Source of the DNA: Synechococcus sp. CBW1107
Lineage (GTDB): Bacteria; Cyanobacteriota; Cyanobacteriia; PCC-6307; Cyanobiaceae
Assembly: GCF_015841355.1 (NCBI RefSeq)
Contig: NZ_CP064908.1
Span: 1,736,001 to 1,800,000 of the forward strand
DNA length: 64,000 bases
Direction: 5' to 3'
Shown here in pieces: positions 52,990-61,950 of the stretch; position 1 is the stretch's first letter; the number at the start of each line of letters is the position of its first letter. The notes under the pieces are model-generated. The model did not search any database and was not told where the DNA came from. It saw only the letters and a list, made by a program, of their open reading frames with translations. A program made the position numbers and the translations under genes.

Positions 52990-54651
52990 ATGTCCCATTC
53001 CGCAGGACCTCACAACCCGACCCACGCTTTCGATCTGCTGGCCCACTTTGTGGATCCACCCAGCCCCCACCCCCGGAGGCCCTGGCTGCCTACGGCGGGA
53101 ACCCTGCCGCAGTTCGGACATCGTCTGGGTGGACAACCTGCGGTTGTCTCGTTAACCAGTGCCCTGCGCAGTCTGGGGCAGGTGATCTTCATCAACAACC
53201 CGATCAGTGGCCTGTTGCTGCTGCTGGCCCTGCTCTGGCAATCGCCGGCGATGGGGATCTTCGCGGCGCTGGGAATCGCCACGGCAAACATCACATCCCT
53301 CGTGATCGGTGGCGATCGCAGTGCACGCCACAACGGCATCTATGGGTTCAATGGAGCGCTCGTGGGCAGTGCCGCAGCCGCCTTCGCCACCCTGGATGGC
53401 CATCTCAGCCTGCTGGCCTGGATGCCGTTGGTGGCCGTTGGGGCAGCCCTCACCACGCTGCTGCTCGTGAACCTGGGAGGCTGGCTGATCAGGCATCTCG
53501 GCGTGCCGCCCCTCACCCTGCCGTTCTGCCTGATCACCTGGGTGGTCCTGGCCCTGGTGATGGCCCTCAATCATCCGGCCCTGACCCTGATGGCGTCGGG
53601 CTCTGCCATAGGCCAGGCCCCTGCCGGCTTGGACCTGCTGCAGGGGGTGGTGCGGGGTTTCGGACAGGTGTTTCTCTGCCCATCACTGCCCAGTGGCCTG
53701 TTCGTTCTGGTGGCCGTCGCCGCCGGCAGCCCTCTGGCCGCCCTGCTGGGTGTGGCCGGGGGGCTGGTCTCCAGCCTCACGGCCCTGGCCATGGGCATGG
53801 ATGCCGGTAGCGTCGCCCTGGGGCTCGGCAGCTACAACGGCGTGCTCACCGCCATCGCGATCGGCGGCACGTTCTACGCCACGACCCGTGAGAGCCTGCT
53901 GATCGCCTTGCTCGCGGCAGCTGGATCAAGCCTGGTGACACCGCCTCTGGCCCAGACCCTTGCCGCAGCCCGGCTGCCCCTGCTCACCTTTCCGTTCGTG
54001 GTGGCCACCATGGCCACGATGGTGGCGGTACGCCGGGCACGTCCCACTCTGCTGCCGGTGGCCCTGCACTCGGTGCTCACGCCCGAGGAACATCGCCAAC
54101 GCTTCATCACCGCCCGATCGCTGCTGAAGCAGTTTCGCCGCCAGCTGCAGCGGGCGATCTCCGGTGAGAGGCAACCGATGCTCATGGCACAGGCCGATGC
54201 CGCCCAGCGTCAGGAACTCCAGAACCTGTTCGAGGAACTCGACCGTGATGGCAGCGGCAGCCTCAGCGTGGCGGAGCTTGCCACGGGGCTCATGCAGCGC
54301 CAGAGCGTGAACCGCGCCGACGTCACCAGCCGTCAACGATTTCTGCTGTTTCAGTCGATCCTGAAGCGGATGGATCTCGATGGCGATGGCCGGGTGGATC
54401 CCGAGGAATTCGGTGAACTGATGCTGCGTCTTCGTCGTTTGAAGGCTGGGCGCTCAGAGCTGCTCACCTACCTGCAACCGGCCGATGCCGACGGCAATGC
54501 CGAGCTCGACCCAGCCGAGCTCGACCGGCTGCTGGTGAGCGTCGGGCAGCCCCGCCTCCGGGAGCAGGAACACCAGGCGGTGTTCGCCGGTGGCGCCGCC
54601 GGCCCTGGCCTGAGCTGGGGACGCTTTCTCGATCTGCTGCTGCTGACCTGA
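52990..54651 (+). CDS. Urea transporter fused to three EF-hands
   Basis: The 553-residue protein has two parts. Residues ~55-365 are a urea-transporter (UT) channel with duplicated halves: GQVIFINNPISGLLLLLALL and GFNGALVGSAA in the first, and GQVFLCPSLPSGLFVLVAVA and GSYNGVLTAIAIGG in the second. After a linker come three EF-hand loops: DRDGSGSLSVAE (418-429), DLDGDGRVDPEE (462-473) and DADGNAELDPAE (499-510), all with acidic residues at calcium-binding positions. Bacterial UT proteins are usually 300-340 residues, so the calcium-binding tail is a notable addition that could gate urea flow. Confidence 0.87.
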   Translation: MSHSAGPHNPTHAFDLLAHFVDPPSPHPRRPWLPTAGTLPQFGHRLGGQPAVVSLTSALRSLGQVIFINNPISGLLLLLALLWQSPAMGIFAALGIATANITSLVIGGDRSARHNGIYGFNGALVGSAAAAFATLDGHLSLLAWMPLVAVGAALTTLLLVNLGGWLIRHLGVPPLTLPFCLITWVVLALVMALNHPALTLMASGSAIGQAPAGLDLLQGVVRGFGQVFLCPSLPSGLFVLVAVAAGSPLAALLGVAGGLVSSLTALAMGMDAGSVALGLGSYNGVLTAIAIGGTFYATTRESLLIALLAAAGSSLVTPPLAQTLAAARLPLLTFPFVVATMATMVAVRRARPTLLPVALHSVLTPEEHRQRFITARSLLKQFRRQLQRAISGERQPMLMAQADAAQRQELQNLFEELDRDGSGSLSVAELATGLMQRQSVNRADVTSRQRFLLFQSILKRMDLDGDGRVDPEEFGELMLRLRRLKAGRSELLTYLQPADADGNAELDPAELDRLLVSVGQPRLREQEHQAVFAGGAAGPGLSWGRFLDLLLLT

Positions 54652-54691
54652 GGGGTCGGGCAGAGGAAATGATCGGACGAGACAATGCACG

Positions 54692-55302
54692 ATGGGACGA
54701 TGCACCAGGATCCTTGATCATGGGACCGTTGAATCAACAGTTGCTGAGTCTTCATTGCATCGTTTTCAGGGTGTTCTTTCCTGGGTTGTTGTTGCGCTGG
54801 CCCTGCTGATCGGCCTGATCAGTCATCCAATGGTCGCCGCTTCTGGCGCTGAGGCCGAGCCCGTTCGGGCTGTTTCTGTGCAGGGTTCCGTGGCGATGAT
54901 CACGGGCGAAGGGGGAAACATCGGGGCCCTCACCGGTTCACAGGGAACCCTGCTGGTGGATGCAAGGTTTGCCCGCCGTGGCGCCGGGATCGTGCCCCAC
55001 ACACGTGTGCGCAAGCGCCTGGCTGAGGGCTCGAGAATCCCGGCGTTTCAGAGGTGACCCCGCCTGCTCCCGGCGATGCCCTGCCGGTGCTGACCTTCGA
55101 GACCGGCCTGCAGCTGCATGTCGACGATGAGACCATCGACCTCCTGCACCTGCCTGCCGCACACATTGACGGCGATGCCATCATGCACTTCCACAACGCC
55201 GATGTGATTCCCTCAGGTGATGTGTGGTTCAACGGAAAGAACCCCTTCTTCGACTCCACCAATGGCGGCACCCTCAACGGGGCGATCGCTGAATCACTGT
55301 GA
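54692..55302 (+). pseudogene. Metallo-beta-lactamase-fold hydrolase, decayed
   Basis: The first frame has a signal-like segment (VLSWVVVALALLIGLISHPM) and GNIGALTGSQGTLLVDARFA, the first strands of an exported MBL-fold enzyme, then VPHTRVRKRLAEG and a stop at 55057. A second frame (55054-55302) gives IDLLHLPAAHIDGDAIMHFH and DVWFNGKNPFFDSTNGGTLN. The expected HxHxDH metal motif between DARFA and VPHTRV is deleted and the C-terminal third is missing. The gene cannot make an active enzyme. Confidence 0.78.
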
Positions 55303-55484
55303 TCTGGGCTGGGATGTGAGCCATCTGAGCCATCACTTCTGCTCTCCCGCTGGCTCCCACGGCTCAACGTTCAGCGCGAGCCGTCTGTTGTCTGTTCAGC
55401 CTTGACGAGAGGCCGCGATCGCCGCCGCCCAGGCTTGTTTGGGCGGGTCATCAGGAGCAAGCTCAGCCCAATCCAGAATCCGGC

Positions 55485-56303
55485 TCAGTTCTGCCAGGTC
55501 CAGATCAGACCCTGGCCGGTGTAGTAAATCCCTGCCGCCAACAGCACCAGGGTGCTCAGTCGGGTGATCATTCCGCTATGGCTGAGCAGCCGCCTGGATG
55601 CACTCAGCAGGCCCACCCAGAGGCTGGACGCGGCAATCACCACGGTGTAGCCCAGGGCGTAGCTCATCATCGTGACCACCGACAGCTCCGTGGAGCCCGT
55701 GCCGGCAGCGGCTGCGAGCACCGAGAAGAGCACCGGACTGGCGCACGGGGAGCTGATCAGGCCGAAGCCGATCCCCACCAGGAACGGTCCACCGGCGGGG
55801 GGCAGTTCCGGCAGGCGGGGCAGGGGCAGGGGCACCCAGCCGTTCAGCTTCAGGCCCATCACCAGGATGGTCAGTCCCACCGCCAGGTGCACCGGGCCGC
55901 GGTGGTCCACCACGATCGCCGAAGCGAAGGAGGCGATCAGCCCGAACAGGCTGAGCACAACGACGGTGCCGGCCACGAAGCCCCCCACCCTCACGGCGGC
56001 CTGGCGCCGGCTGAGCGTGCCGAGCGTGCCGATGTAACTGAGGTTCAGCGGCAGCATGGCCAGCACGCAGGGCGAGACGCTCGCCAGCAGTCCGCCGCCG
56101 AACGCCACCAGCGGCAGCAGAATTCCGGGGCCAGCGGGCCTGGCCTCGAACTGCCGGGCGTAGGCCTGCGACACGCTGAGGATCGCCAGATCGAGCTGCG
56201 CGCCGATCCGCGGCAGCCATTGCAGCGCCAGCACCCCGAGCAGCGCCAGCCCGGCCAGCGTCAGCAGCAGGGAACGGCCCTTCCAGCGAGCAGCACTGTT
56301 CAC
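55485..56303 (-). CDS. CcdA/DsbD-like thiol-redox transporter
   Basis: This 272-residue membrane protein carries two half-repeats with the redox cysteines in LASVSPCVLAMLPLNLSYIG and FGLISSPCASPVLFSVLAAA, as in CcdA, which passes electrons across the membrane to thiol carriers for cytochrome c maturation or related processes. Seven hydrophobic helices are visible, with one N-terminal anchor. Its start overlaps the thioredoxin-like gene's stop by 4 bases. Confidence 0.87.
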   Translation of the reverse strand: MNSAARWKGRSLLLTLAGLALLGVLALQWLPRIGAQLDLAILSVSQAYARQFEARPAGPGILLPLVAFGGGLLASVSPCVLAMLPLNLSYIGTLGTLSRRQAAVRVGGFVAGTVVVLSLFGLIASFASAIVVDHRGPVHLAVGLTILVMGLKLNGWVPLPLPRLPELPPAGGPFLVGIGFGLISSPCASPVLFSVLAAAAGTGSTELSVVTMMSYALGYTVVIAASSLWVGLLSASRRLLSHSGMITRLSTLVLLAAGIYYTGQGLIWTWQN

Positions 56304-56785
56304 GGCTTGAGCTGCGCCTGAGTCTTCCGGATCGCCGAGCTGTAGGCGCGCTCATCGGTGCTGGCCCGGAAGGTCTGCACCGTGGCGCCGGTGGCCGGGT
56401 TGATCACGGCCACCAGCGAGGTCTGACTGCGGTTGGCCTCCAGGAAGGCGCCAAGCCCCAGCGTCGCGGCCCTGGCACGCGAGGCCTTCAGCTTGCCGGC
56501 ATCCGACACATCGAATGTCACGAACGTGGCCTTCCCGGCCTGCTCTTGCTCAAGGGAGCGCAGGGTGGGGGCGATCGTGCGGCAGGCCCCGCACCAGCTG
56601 GCGTAGATGTCAACCACAACCGGTTTGCCCTGCAGGGAAGGGGCCAGGGGGGCAGCCTGTGTCTGAGCGACCCATCCGCCGGCAGCCACGGCCGCTGGCC
56701 GGGTGCCGGCTTCAGTGAATCCAGGCAGGACGACGGGCTGAGGGGCGGTGAGTGCGAGCAGCAGGGCGGTCAGGGGAATCGGCAT
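56300..56785 (-). CDS. Exported thioredoxin-like protein
   Basis: The 161-residue precursor has a signal or anchor segment (LTALLLALTAPQPVVLPGFT) and a thioredoxin fold with active site VVVDIYASWCGACRTIAPTL (CGAC) and a late NPATGATVQTFRAS segment resembling HCF164/TxlA-type proteins, which act with CcdA on the lumenal or periplasmic side. A start at 56806 is possible. It is co-transcribed with and translationally coupled to the CcdA-like gene. Confidence 0.85.
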   Translation of the reverse strand: MPIPLTALLLALTAPQPVVLPGFTEAGTRPAAVAAGGWVAQTQAAPLAPSLQGKPVVVDIYASWCGACRTIAPTLRSLEQEQAGKATFVTFDVSDAGKLKASRARAATLGLGAFLEANRSQTSLVAVINPATGATVQTFRASTDERAYSSAIRKTQAQLKP

Positions 56786-56922
56786 CACAACGGCGGACAG
56801 GTCCACCTCAAGTACCGAACCAGCCCTGAATCGGTTTGCATCGATGGGGGGAGCTGCGCCAACGGGCCGGAAAGGTCGGCGCAGGGCGGCATCATGGGCA
56901 CCCGCCGACCGTCTCCGGCCCA

Positions 56923-58014
56923 GTGTTGACTGTCTCCCTCGGCACTCCGGACGATGCCCGCCTCGAGGCCCTGCGCCAGGAGTTCGAGCATGAGGCCAGC
57001 TTCAACCTGGTGTTCGTGGTGCTCACGGTGGGGGCCACCCTGATCGCCAGCCTGGGCTTGCTGGCCAACAGCCCCGGTGTGGTGATCGGCGCCATGGTGG
57101 TCGCCCCCTGGATCCTGCCGCTGCAGGCGATGGCCTTCGAGATCCTGCGGGGGCGGCTGCCGATGTTTCTGCGGGCCCTGCGCACCCTGCTGCTGGGGGT
57201 GGTGATCTGCGTGCTGCTGGCGATGGGGGTGGGCCATCTGGTGGCCTTCCCCAGCTTCGGCAGCGAGGTGATGAACCGCACCAGCCCCAACCTGCTGGAT
57301 CTGGGCGTGGCCCTGGTGGCCGGAGCGGTGGCGATGTTCGCCAAGCTCAGGAAGGACGCGATCTCGGCCCTGGCCGGCCTGGCGATCGCCGTGGCCCTGG
57401 TGCCACCGATGTGCGTGGTGGGAATCCTGCTGGCCTCCTCCTACTGGGCCCAGGCCTATGGGGCGCTGCTGCTCTTCACCACCAACCTGCTGGGGATCAT
57501 GGTGGGCGCGATGGCGGCCCTGGCCACCCTCGAGCGGGTGTATCGGCGCCGCCTGTTCCACAGCCGCCTCGGTCTCACCAGCGTGGCCCTCACCGCCCTG
57601 CTGGTGATCCCGCTCGGCACGAGCTTCTTTCGCCTGGTCGACCGCTACCGACTGGAAACGAAGGCGCAGCAGCTGGAGACCGTGATCGAACAGCAGTTGC
57701 GCAGCAGCACCATCACCCTGGGCGCTGATCCAGCCATCGACATGGTCGGGATCTCGATCGACTGGCAGAAGAATCCACCGCTGATCCGGGCCCAGGTGCG
57801 GGTCACCGATCCCGCGCTGCCCACGTCAGCACAGGTGGCGGCGGTGCAGGACTTCATCAACAGGAACCAGGCCCCCTTGCGCTTCCGGCTGGTGGTGCAA
57901 CGCTCCGCGGTGGACCTGATCGGTCCGGAAACCGCTCCCAATCCCCCCGAGCTGGAGGTGCTGCCTCCGCCGGCGCTGCCACCGTTGCCGGCAGGACAAC
58001 CAGCCGAGGAGTAG
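56923..58014 (+). CDS. DUF389 membrane protein
   Basis: The 363-residue protein shows the DUF389 core: FVVLTVGATLIASLGLLANS, GVVIGAMVVAPWILPLQAMA, ISALAGLAIAVALVPPMCVV and LLFTTNLLGIMVGAMAALA helices, then a soluble C-terminal part ending in a Pro-rich tail. The function is unknown, though it is sometimes found near ion transporters. GTG 56923 is the start nearest the domain. It is divergent from the thioredoxin gene across 137 bp. Confidence 0.82.
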   Translation: MLTVSLGTPDDARLEALRQEFEHEASFNLVFVVLTVGATLIASLGLLANSPGVVIGAMVVAPWILPLQAMAFEILRGRLPMFLRALRTLLLGVVICVLLAMGVGHLVAFPSFGSEVMNRTSPNLLDLGVALVAGAVAMFAKLRKDAISALAGLAIAVALVPPMCVVGILLASSYWAQAYGALLLFTTNLLGIMVGAMAALATLERVYRRRLFHSRLGLTSVALTALLVIPLGTSFFRLVDRYRLETKAQQLETVIEQQLRSSTITLGADPAIDMVGISIDWQKNPPLIRAQVRVTDPALPTSAQVAAVQDFINRNQAPLRFRLVVQRSAVDLIGPETAPNPPELEVLPPPALPPLPAGQPAEE

Positions 58015-58026
58015 GGGGCGCCGCCG

Positions 58027-58722
58027 TCAGGGAGCCTGGATCCCAGGGGCGACCTCAGCGGCAGCCCCGGGATCGGCCAGCACCAGGCGCAGCAGCACCG
58101 GAGCCAGAAAGGTGGTGCCGATCACCATCAGCAGGATCGCCGCCTCCAGCGATGACCCCAGCACCCCGGTCTGGGTGCCCAGGCCGAGAAAGATCAACCC
58201 CACCTCGCCGCGGGGCATCATCCCAAGCCCCACCGCCAGCCGGTTGGTGGGCTCCCGGCTGACGTAGCTCCATCCGGCCGCCACCTTGCTGACCACGGCA
58301 GCCGCCAGCAGAAAGCCGGCAATCACCAGCCCTTCGTGGTTGGCGGCGTCGAAGGGATTGAGCACGGACAGATCCATGCCGCTGCCGATCAGCACGAAGA
58401 AGACGGTGGCGAACAGCGCCACCAGGGGCTTCACCGCCTCCTCGATCGCATGCCGGTGCCGCGAGGAACTCAGGATCAGGCCGCCGGCGAAGGCCCCCAG
58501 GGCCGCCTCCAGGCCGAAGGCCTGGGCGGCGAAGCAGGCCACCGTGAGCACCAGGAAGGCCGCCACCACCACCTCTCCCGGGGCCTGCAGGCGATCGAGC
58601 AGCCAGTCGAAGGAGGGGGCGGCGGTCCGACTCAGGACCAGCGCCACGATCACGAACACCCCGGCCGCCGCGATTTCGAGCTGGTGGCCACCGGCCGCGA
58701 GCAGAAGGGCTGGAACGTCCAT
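58027..58722 (-). CDS. Truncated Kef-type cation:proton antiporter
   Basis: The 231 residues match only the C-terminal half of a CPA2 antiporter: EVVVAAFLVLTVACFAAQAF, GLEAALGAFAGGLILSSSRH, FVLIGSGMDLSVL and GMMPRGEVGLIFLGLG. The first five or six helices, including the DD or GxD ion-binding pair, are missing, and the sequence upstream of ATG 58722 has no trace of them. There is no RCK/TrkA-N domain. It is probably non-functional alone. Confidence 0.78.
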   Translation of the reverse strand: MDVPALLLAAGGHQLEIAAAGVFVIVALVLSRTAAPSFDWLLDRLQAPGEVVVAAFLVLTVACFAAQAFGLEAALGAFAGGLILSSSRHRHAIEEAVKPLVALFATVFFVLIGSGMDLSVLNPFDAANHEGLVIAGFLLAAAVVSKVAAGWSYVSREPTNRLAVGLGMMPRGEVGLIFLGLGTQTGVLGSSLEAAILLMVIGTTFLAPVLLRLVLADPGAAAEVAPGIQAP

Positions 58723-58804
58723 GGCAGGCCGGCTGGGGCGATGCTGGGCATCTTTTCACCCCTCTCCATCGATCGGGGTCGGGATCAGAGACTGAGGATC
58801 GACG

Positions 58805-59011
58805 ATGGACAGGTTCCACAGGCCATCAGGACGGCGCCGCCGCGGGTCCCCCAGGCGACCCGGAGGTCCTCCCGTGGGCCGGCCGGCCATCTCCTGGGGT
58901 GTCGTGGCCGTCATCACCCTGATCCTGGCCGCTGCGTCGATCGTGATCGTCCACCAGCAGCAGGCCGGCCATCACCCCCTCAAGATGCGCCGGGAACTGC
59001 GAAAGTTCTGA
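58805..59011 (+). CDS. Small single-pass membrane protein
   Basis: The 68-residue product has a very basic N-terminus (HRPSGRRRRGSPRR), one hydrophobic helix (ISWGVVAVITLILAAASIVI) and a short basic tail. It resembles uncharacterised small picocyanobacterial membrane proteins. The N-in orientation is predicted by the positive charges. Confidence 0.5.
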   Translation: MDRFHRPSGRRRRGSPRRPGGPPVGRPAISWGVVAVITLILAAASIVIVHQQQAGHHPLKMRRELRKF

Positions 59012-59152
59012 GCAGAACCGCTGCTGCATCGCATCGGCGAGTGCTCTCCGTCGTGAGGCGATCGGGTGGTGATGGCCAGACCCTGAGGATCGCCGCTGCC
59101 GCTGGGATCGCCTCACACCCGTTCGTCTTCACGCCCCCCCCATCTGACTGCC

Positions 59153-59959
59153 ATGCCGCTTCCGGATCCCCTGCTGGGAGCCGGCGATCCGGACGTGTTC
59201 CGCATCGTCGGCTCCGGCGGCCGCTCCGCCCTTCTGCTCACCGCCGACCACGCCGGCCGTGCCATTCCCGGCCGCCTGGCCGGTCTTCAGCTCGGCCGCG
59301 GGGTGCTCGATACCCATGTGGCCTGGGATCTGGGGGTGGCCGGGCTGGGCGAGCGCCTGGCGGCCCGGCTGGATGCCTTCCTGATCCTGCACAACTATTC
59401 GCGGCTGGTGATCGACGTGAACCGTCCGCCCTGGGCGCCGGACTCGATCGTGAGCCTCAGCGAGCACACACGGATCCCGGCCAATGACGCGCTCTCCTCT
59501 GCCGAGCGTGAGCAACGGCGGAGCGCGCTCTTCGATCCCTACCACCGCCGCATCGCCGCTGAGCTCGATGGGCGCTCCCGCCGCGGCCAGCCCACTGTGC
59601 TGGTGGCTCTGCACAGTTTCACGCCGGTGCATGCCGGCCAGGAGCGTCCCTGGCACGTGGGTGTGCTTCATGGCCGTGACGGGCGCCTGGCCCGACGGCT
59701 GCTGCGGGAACTCAGGCGGGATCCAGGCCTGCAGGTGGGCGACAACGAGCCCTATGCGGTGAGTGATGCCAGCGACCACACACTGGTGGTGCACGGCGAG
59801 CAACGGCGGATTCCCCATGTGGAACTGGAGGTCCGCCAGGACCTGCTGGCCACGGCGGCGGGGCAGCAGGAGTGGGCCGAGCGCCTCGCCGACGTGCTGG
59901 AAACCGCACTGGCGGAGGCCTTGCCGCCGCTGCAGGTCGGTCCGTCGTCCCTAGGCTGA
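59153..59959 (+). CDS. N-formylglutamate amidohydrolase family protein
   Basis: This 268-residue enzyme matches the family that cleaves N-formyl- or N-acylglutamate: LLLTADHAGRAIPGRL, THVAWDLGVAGLGERL, HNYSRLVIDVNRPP and ALHSFTPVHAGQ motifs contribute the zinc ligands. A C8 tract lies just before the gene. The start ATG 59153 is four bases ahead of the domain. A transglutaminase-like gene follows by 3 bases, so they form an operon. Confidence 0.87.
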   Translation: MPLPDPLLGAGDPDVFRIVGSGGRSALLLTADHAGRAIPGRLAGLQLGRGVLDTHVAWDLGVAGLGERLAARLDAFLILHNYSRLVIDVNRPPWAPDSIVSLSEHTRIPANDALSSAEREQRRSALFDPYHRRIAAELDGRSRRGQPTVLVALHSFTPVHAGQERPWHVGVLHGRDGRLARRLLRELRRDPGLQVGDNEPYAVSDASDHTLVVHGEQRRIPHVELEVRQDLLATAAGQQEWAERLADVLETALAEALPPLQVGPSSLG

Positions 59960-59962
59960 TGC

Positions 59963-60802
59963 ATGGACTCACAGCACAACCCCGCCCCGATGCCGTCTGG
60001 AGCGGTCGAGATCCGCGTGGGGTTCGACCTGGCACTCCGCTGCCCGCAGCCGACGCCGATGATCGTGACCCTCGGCGTGCATGCCAGCCGGGCGGCGGAT
60101 CTGCTCGAGCCCGACACGCTGCAGACGATCCCCGAGGTGCCCCTGCGCTCCTACGTGGATTCCTTCGGCAACCACTGCCAGCGGCTGGTGGCACCGGCCG
60201 GTGTGCTGCGGTTGCAGGCCACGGGGCTGGTGGCGGATTCGGGCCGGCCCGATCCGGTACTGCCCCAGCTGCAGCAGCGACCGGTGGACGACCTGCCGGA
60301 CGAAGTGCTCCTCTACCTGCTCAGCAGCCGCTACTGCGAAAGCGATCTGCTCACCGATCTGGCCTGGTCGCTGTTCGCGGAGACTCCCACCGGCTGGGGG
60401 CGGGTGCAGGCGATCTGTGACGCCGTGCACCGCCATGTGCGCTTCGACTACAGCCGCACCAGCCCCACCAAATCAGCCCTGACCACCTACCAGAGCCAGG
60501 AGGGTGTCTGCCGCGACTTCACCCATCTCGCGATCGCCTTCTGCCGCTGCATGAACATCCCGGCCCGCTACTGCACCGGTTACCTGAGCGACATCGGCGT
60601 GCCACCGCCCCACTCGGCCATGGACTTCTCGGCCTGGTTCGAGGCCTACCTCGACGATGGCTGGCACGTCTTCGACCCGCGCAACAACACCCCGCGGATC
60701 GGGCGGATCCTGATCGCCCGCGGCCGGGATGCAGCCGATGTGGCGCTCACCACCAGCTTCGGCCCCTCGACACTGGACTCCTTCCGGGTGTGGACCGCCT
60801 GA
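59963..60802 (+). CDS. Transglutaminase-like protein
   Basis: This 279-residue protein has an N-terminal bacterial transglutaminase-like beta domain (VEIRVGFDLALRCPQPTPMI) and a C-terminal catalytic domain with Cys in SQEGVCRDFTHLAIAF, His in DGWHVFDPRNN and Asp just after it, plus RYCTGYL. It is probably a cysteine protease or amide-bond enzyme acting on small peptides. It is co-transcribed with the N-formylglutamate amidohydrolase gene. Confidence 0.87.
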   Translation: MDSQHNPAPMPSGAVEIRVGFDLALRCPQPTPMIVTLGVHASRAADLLEPDTLQTIPEVPLRSYVDSFGNHCQRLVAPAGVLRLQATGLVADSGRPDPVLPQLQQRPVDDLPDEVLLYLLSSRYCESDLLTDLAWSLFAETPTGWGRVQAICDAVHRHVRFDYSRTSPTKSALTTYQSQEGVCRDFTHLAIAFCRCMNIPARYCTGYLSDIGVPPPHSAMDFSAWFEAYLDDGWHVFDPRNNTPRIGRILIARGRDAADVALTTSFGPSTLDSFRVWTA

Positions 60803-60824
60803 TCAGGCCTGCATGGGGACCCCG

Positions 60825-61007
60825 TCAGGGGAGGGTGAAGCCTGAGGTGTTCAGGTGCTTGAGATCGAGCATCACGATGGTGAGCCAGCCCAGCAGCGCC
60901 AGGCCGCCAAGGACAGCCAGGACGACCAGGACGCCAGTCAGCACTGATCCGCCAGTGCCTTTGTTGTTCGTCACAGGCTGATGGTCTGGGAGCGTGAAGT
61001 ATGCCAC
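60825..61007 (-). CDS. Small single-pass membrane protein
   Basis: The 60-residue product has a polar N-terminus, one hydrophobic helix (VLTGVLVVLAVLGGLALLGW) and a short tail ending SGFTLP. Function is unknown. It is convergent with the transglutaminase gene. Confidence 0.5.
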   Translation of the reverse strand: MAYFTLPDHQPVTNNKGTGGSVLTGVLVVLAVLGGLALLGWLTIVMLDLKHLNTSGFTLP

Positions 61008-61431
61008 GGCCAGGTATCACGTGGCTTGGCCTCTCGAGTCGGCACGGGATGGTTTCTGAGTGATCCAACGGCAGGATGATTCGCCAAGGTTTCACAGTGC
61101 TGCAGGCTCACATCAGTGCAGGTTCCGATCAATGCAGCTTTGGATGTTCAGGCTCAGGATCAGTCCGATGCTGGTTCTCTGGATCGGCGTGAGTCTCTGG
61201 AGGATCGAACAGGCCTCAGCCCTGCCGCACCGAGGCTGAGGGTCGGTCTCCCGCACCTTCTCAAGGGTCTCCGGCGGATCGACAGTCAGATCAAGAGGGA
61301 TCCACCCGGCGGTTGTCGCCGACCGTGGTTCAGGGGGTGCCGGAACCCGCATCATCCTGAACTCCGCAATCAGCGCGGCCGTACCGGCCTGGATCACATC
61401 CTCACCACCCTTTCACCCAGGAGGTCGCACC
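61008..61431. other. Intergenic region upstream of hsp20
   Basis: No gene is supported in these 424 bp. No CIRCE or ROSE-type heat-shock element could be recognised. An AGGAGG site at about 61419 precedes the Hsp20 start. Confidence 0.4.
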
Positions 61432-61884
61432 ATGGCGCTCATGAAACGCGAATCGCTCAAGGATGTCGAAGATCTGTTCGATCGCTACACCCTCGGGCTG
61501 CCCTGGCCATTCGGCCGCACCAGTTCAGCTCTGGCGAACGGGCCCCTGCATGACTGGCACCCGCGTGTGGACATCTCCGAATCCGACACGGGCTATGAGG
61601 TGCGGGCCGACATCCCCGGAGTCCGCAAGGACGACCTGAAGGTCACCCTCCAGGACGGTGTCCTCACCATTCAGGGTCAGCGCCAACAGGAGCACAAGGA
61701 GGACACTGAGCGCATGCACCGGGTCGAGCGGGCCTACGGCAGCTTCAGCCGCAGTTTCACCCTCCCCGACGATGCCGACGCGTCAGCGATGACCGCCACG
61801 GCCAACGATGGCCAGCTGACGGTGTCCCTGCCCCGCAAGGGCCCCCGTCCGAGCGAGGAACCGGTCCAGATTCCGGTCCAGTGA
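61432..61884 (+). CDS. Hsp20/alpha-crystallin small heat-shock protein
   Basis: This 150-residue chaperone has the alpha-crystallin domain (about 42-135) starting WHPRVDISESDTGYEVRADI and PGVRKDDLKVTLQDGVLTIQG, followed by ERAYGSFSRSFTLPDDAD and the C-terminal GQLTVSLPRKG with a short PVQIPVQ tail carrying the IxI/V-type motif for oligomer assembly. It holds unfolded proteins during stress. ATG 61432 has a strong ribosome-binding site. Confidence 0.94.
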   Translation: MALMKRESLKDVEDLFDRYTLGLPWPFGRTSSALANGPLHDWHPRVDISESDTGYEVRADIPGVRKDDLKVTLQDGVLTIQGQRQQEHKEDTERMHRVERAYGSFSRSFTLPDDADASAMTATANDGQLTVSLPRKGPRPSEEPVQIPVQ

Positions 61885-61950
61885 TCCCGGCCGGGCCATG
61901 GCCTGGCCATCGCTGAGACCACGCCTCTGTCCGCTTGCGATGCTGGCTGG

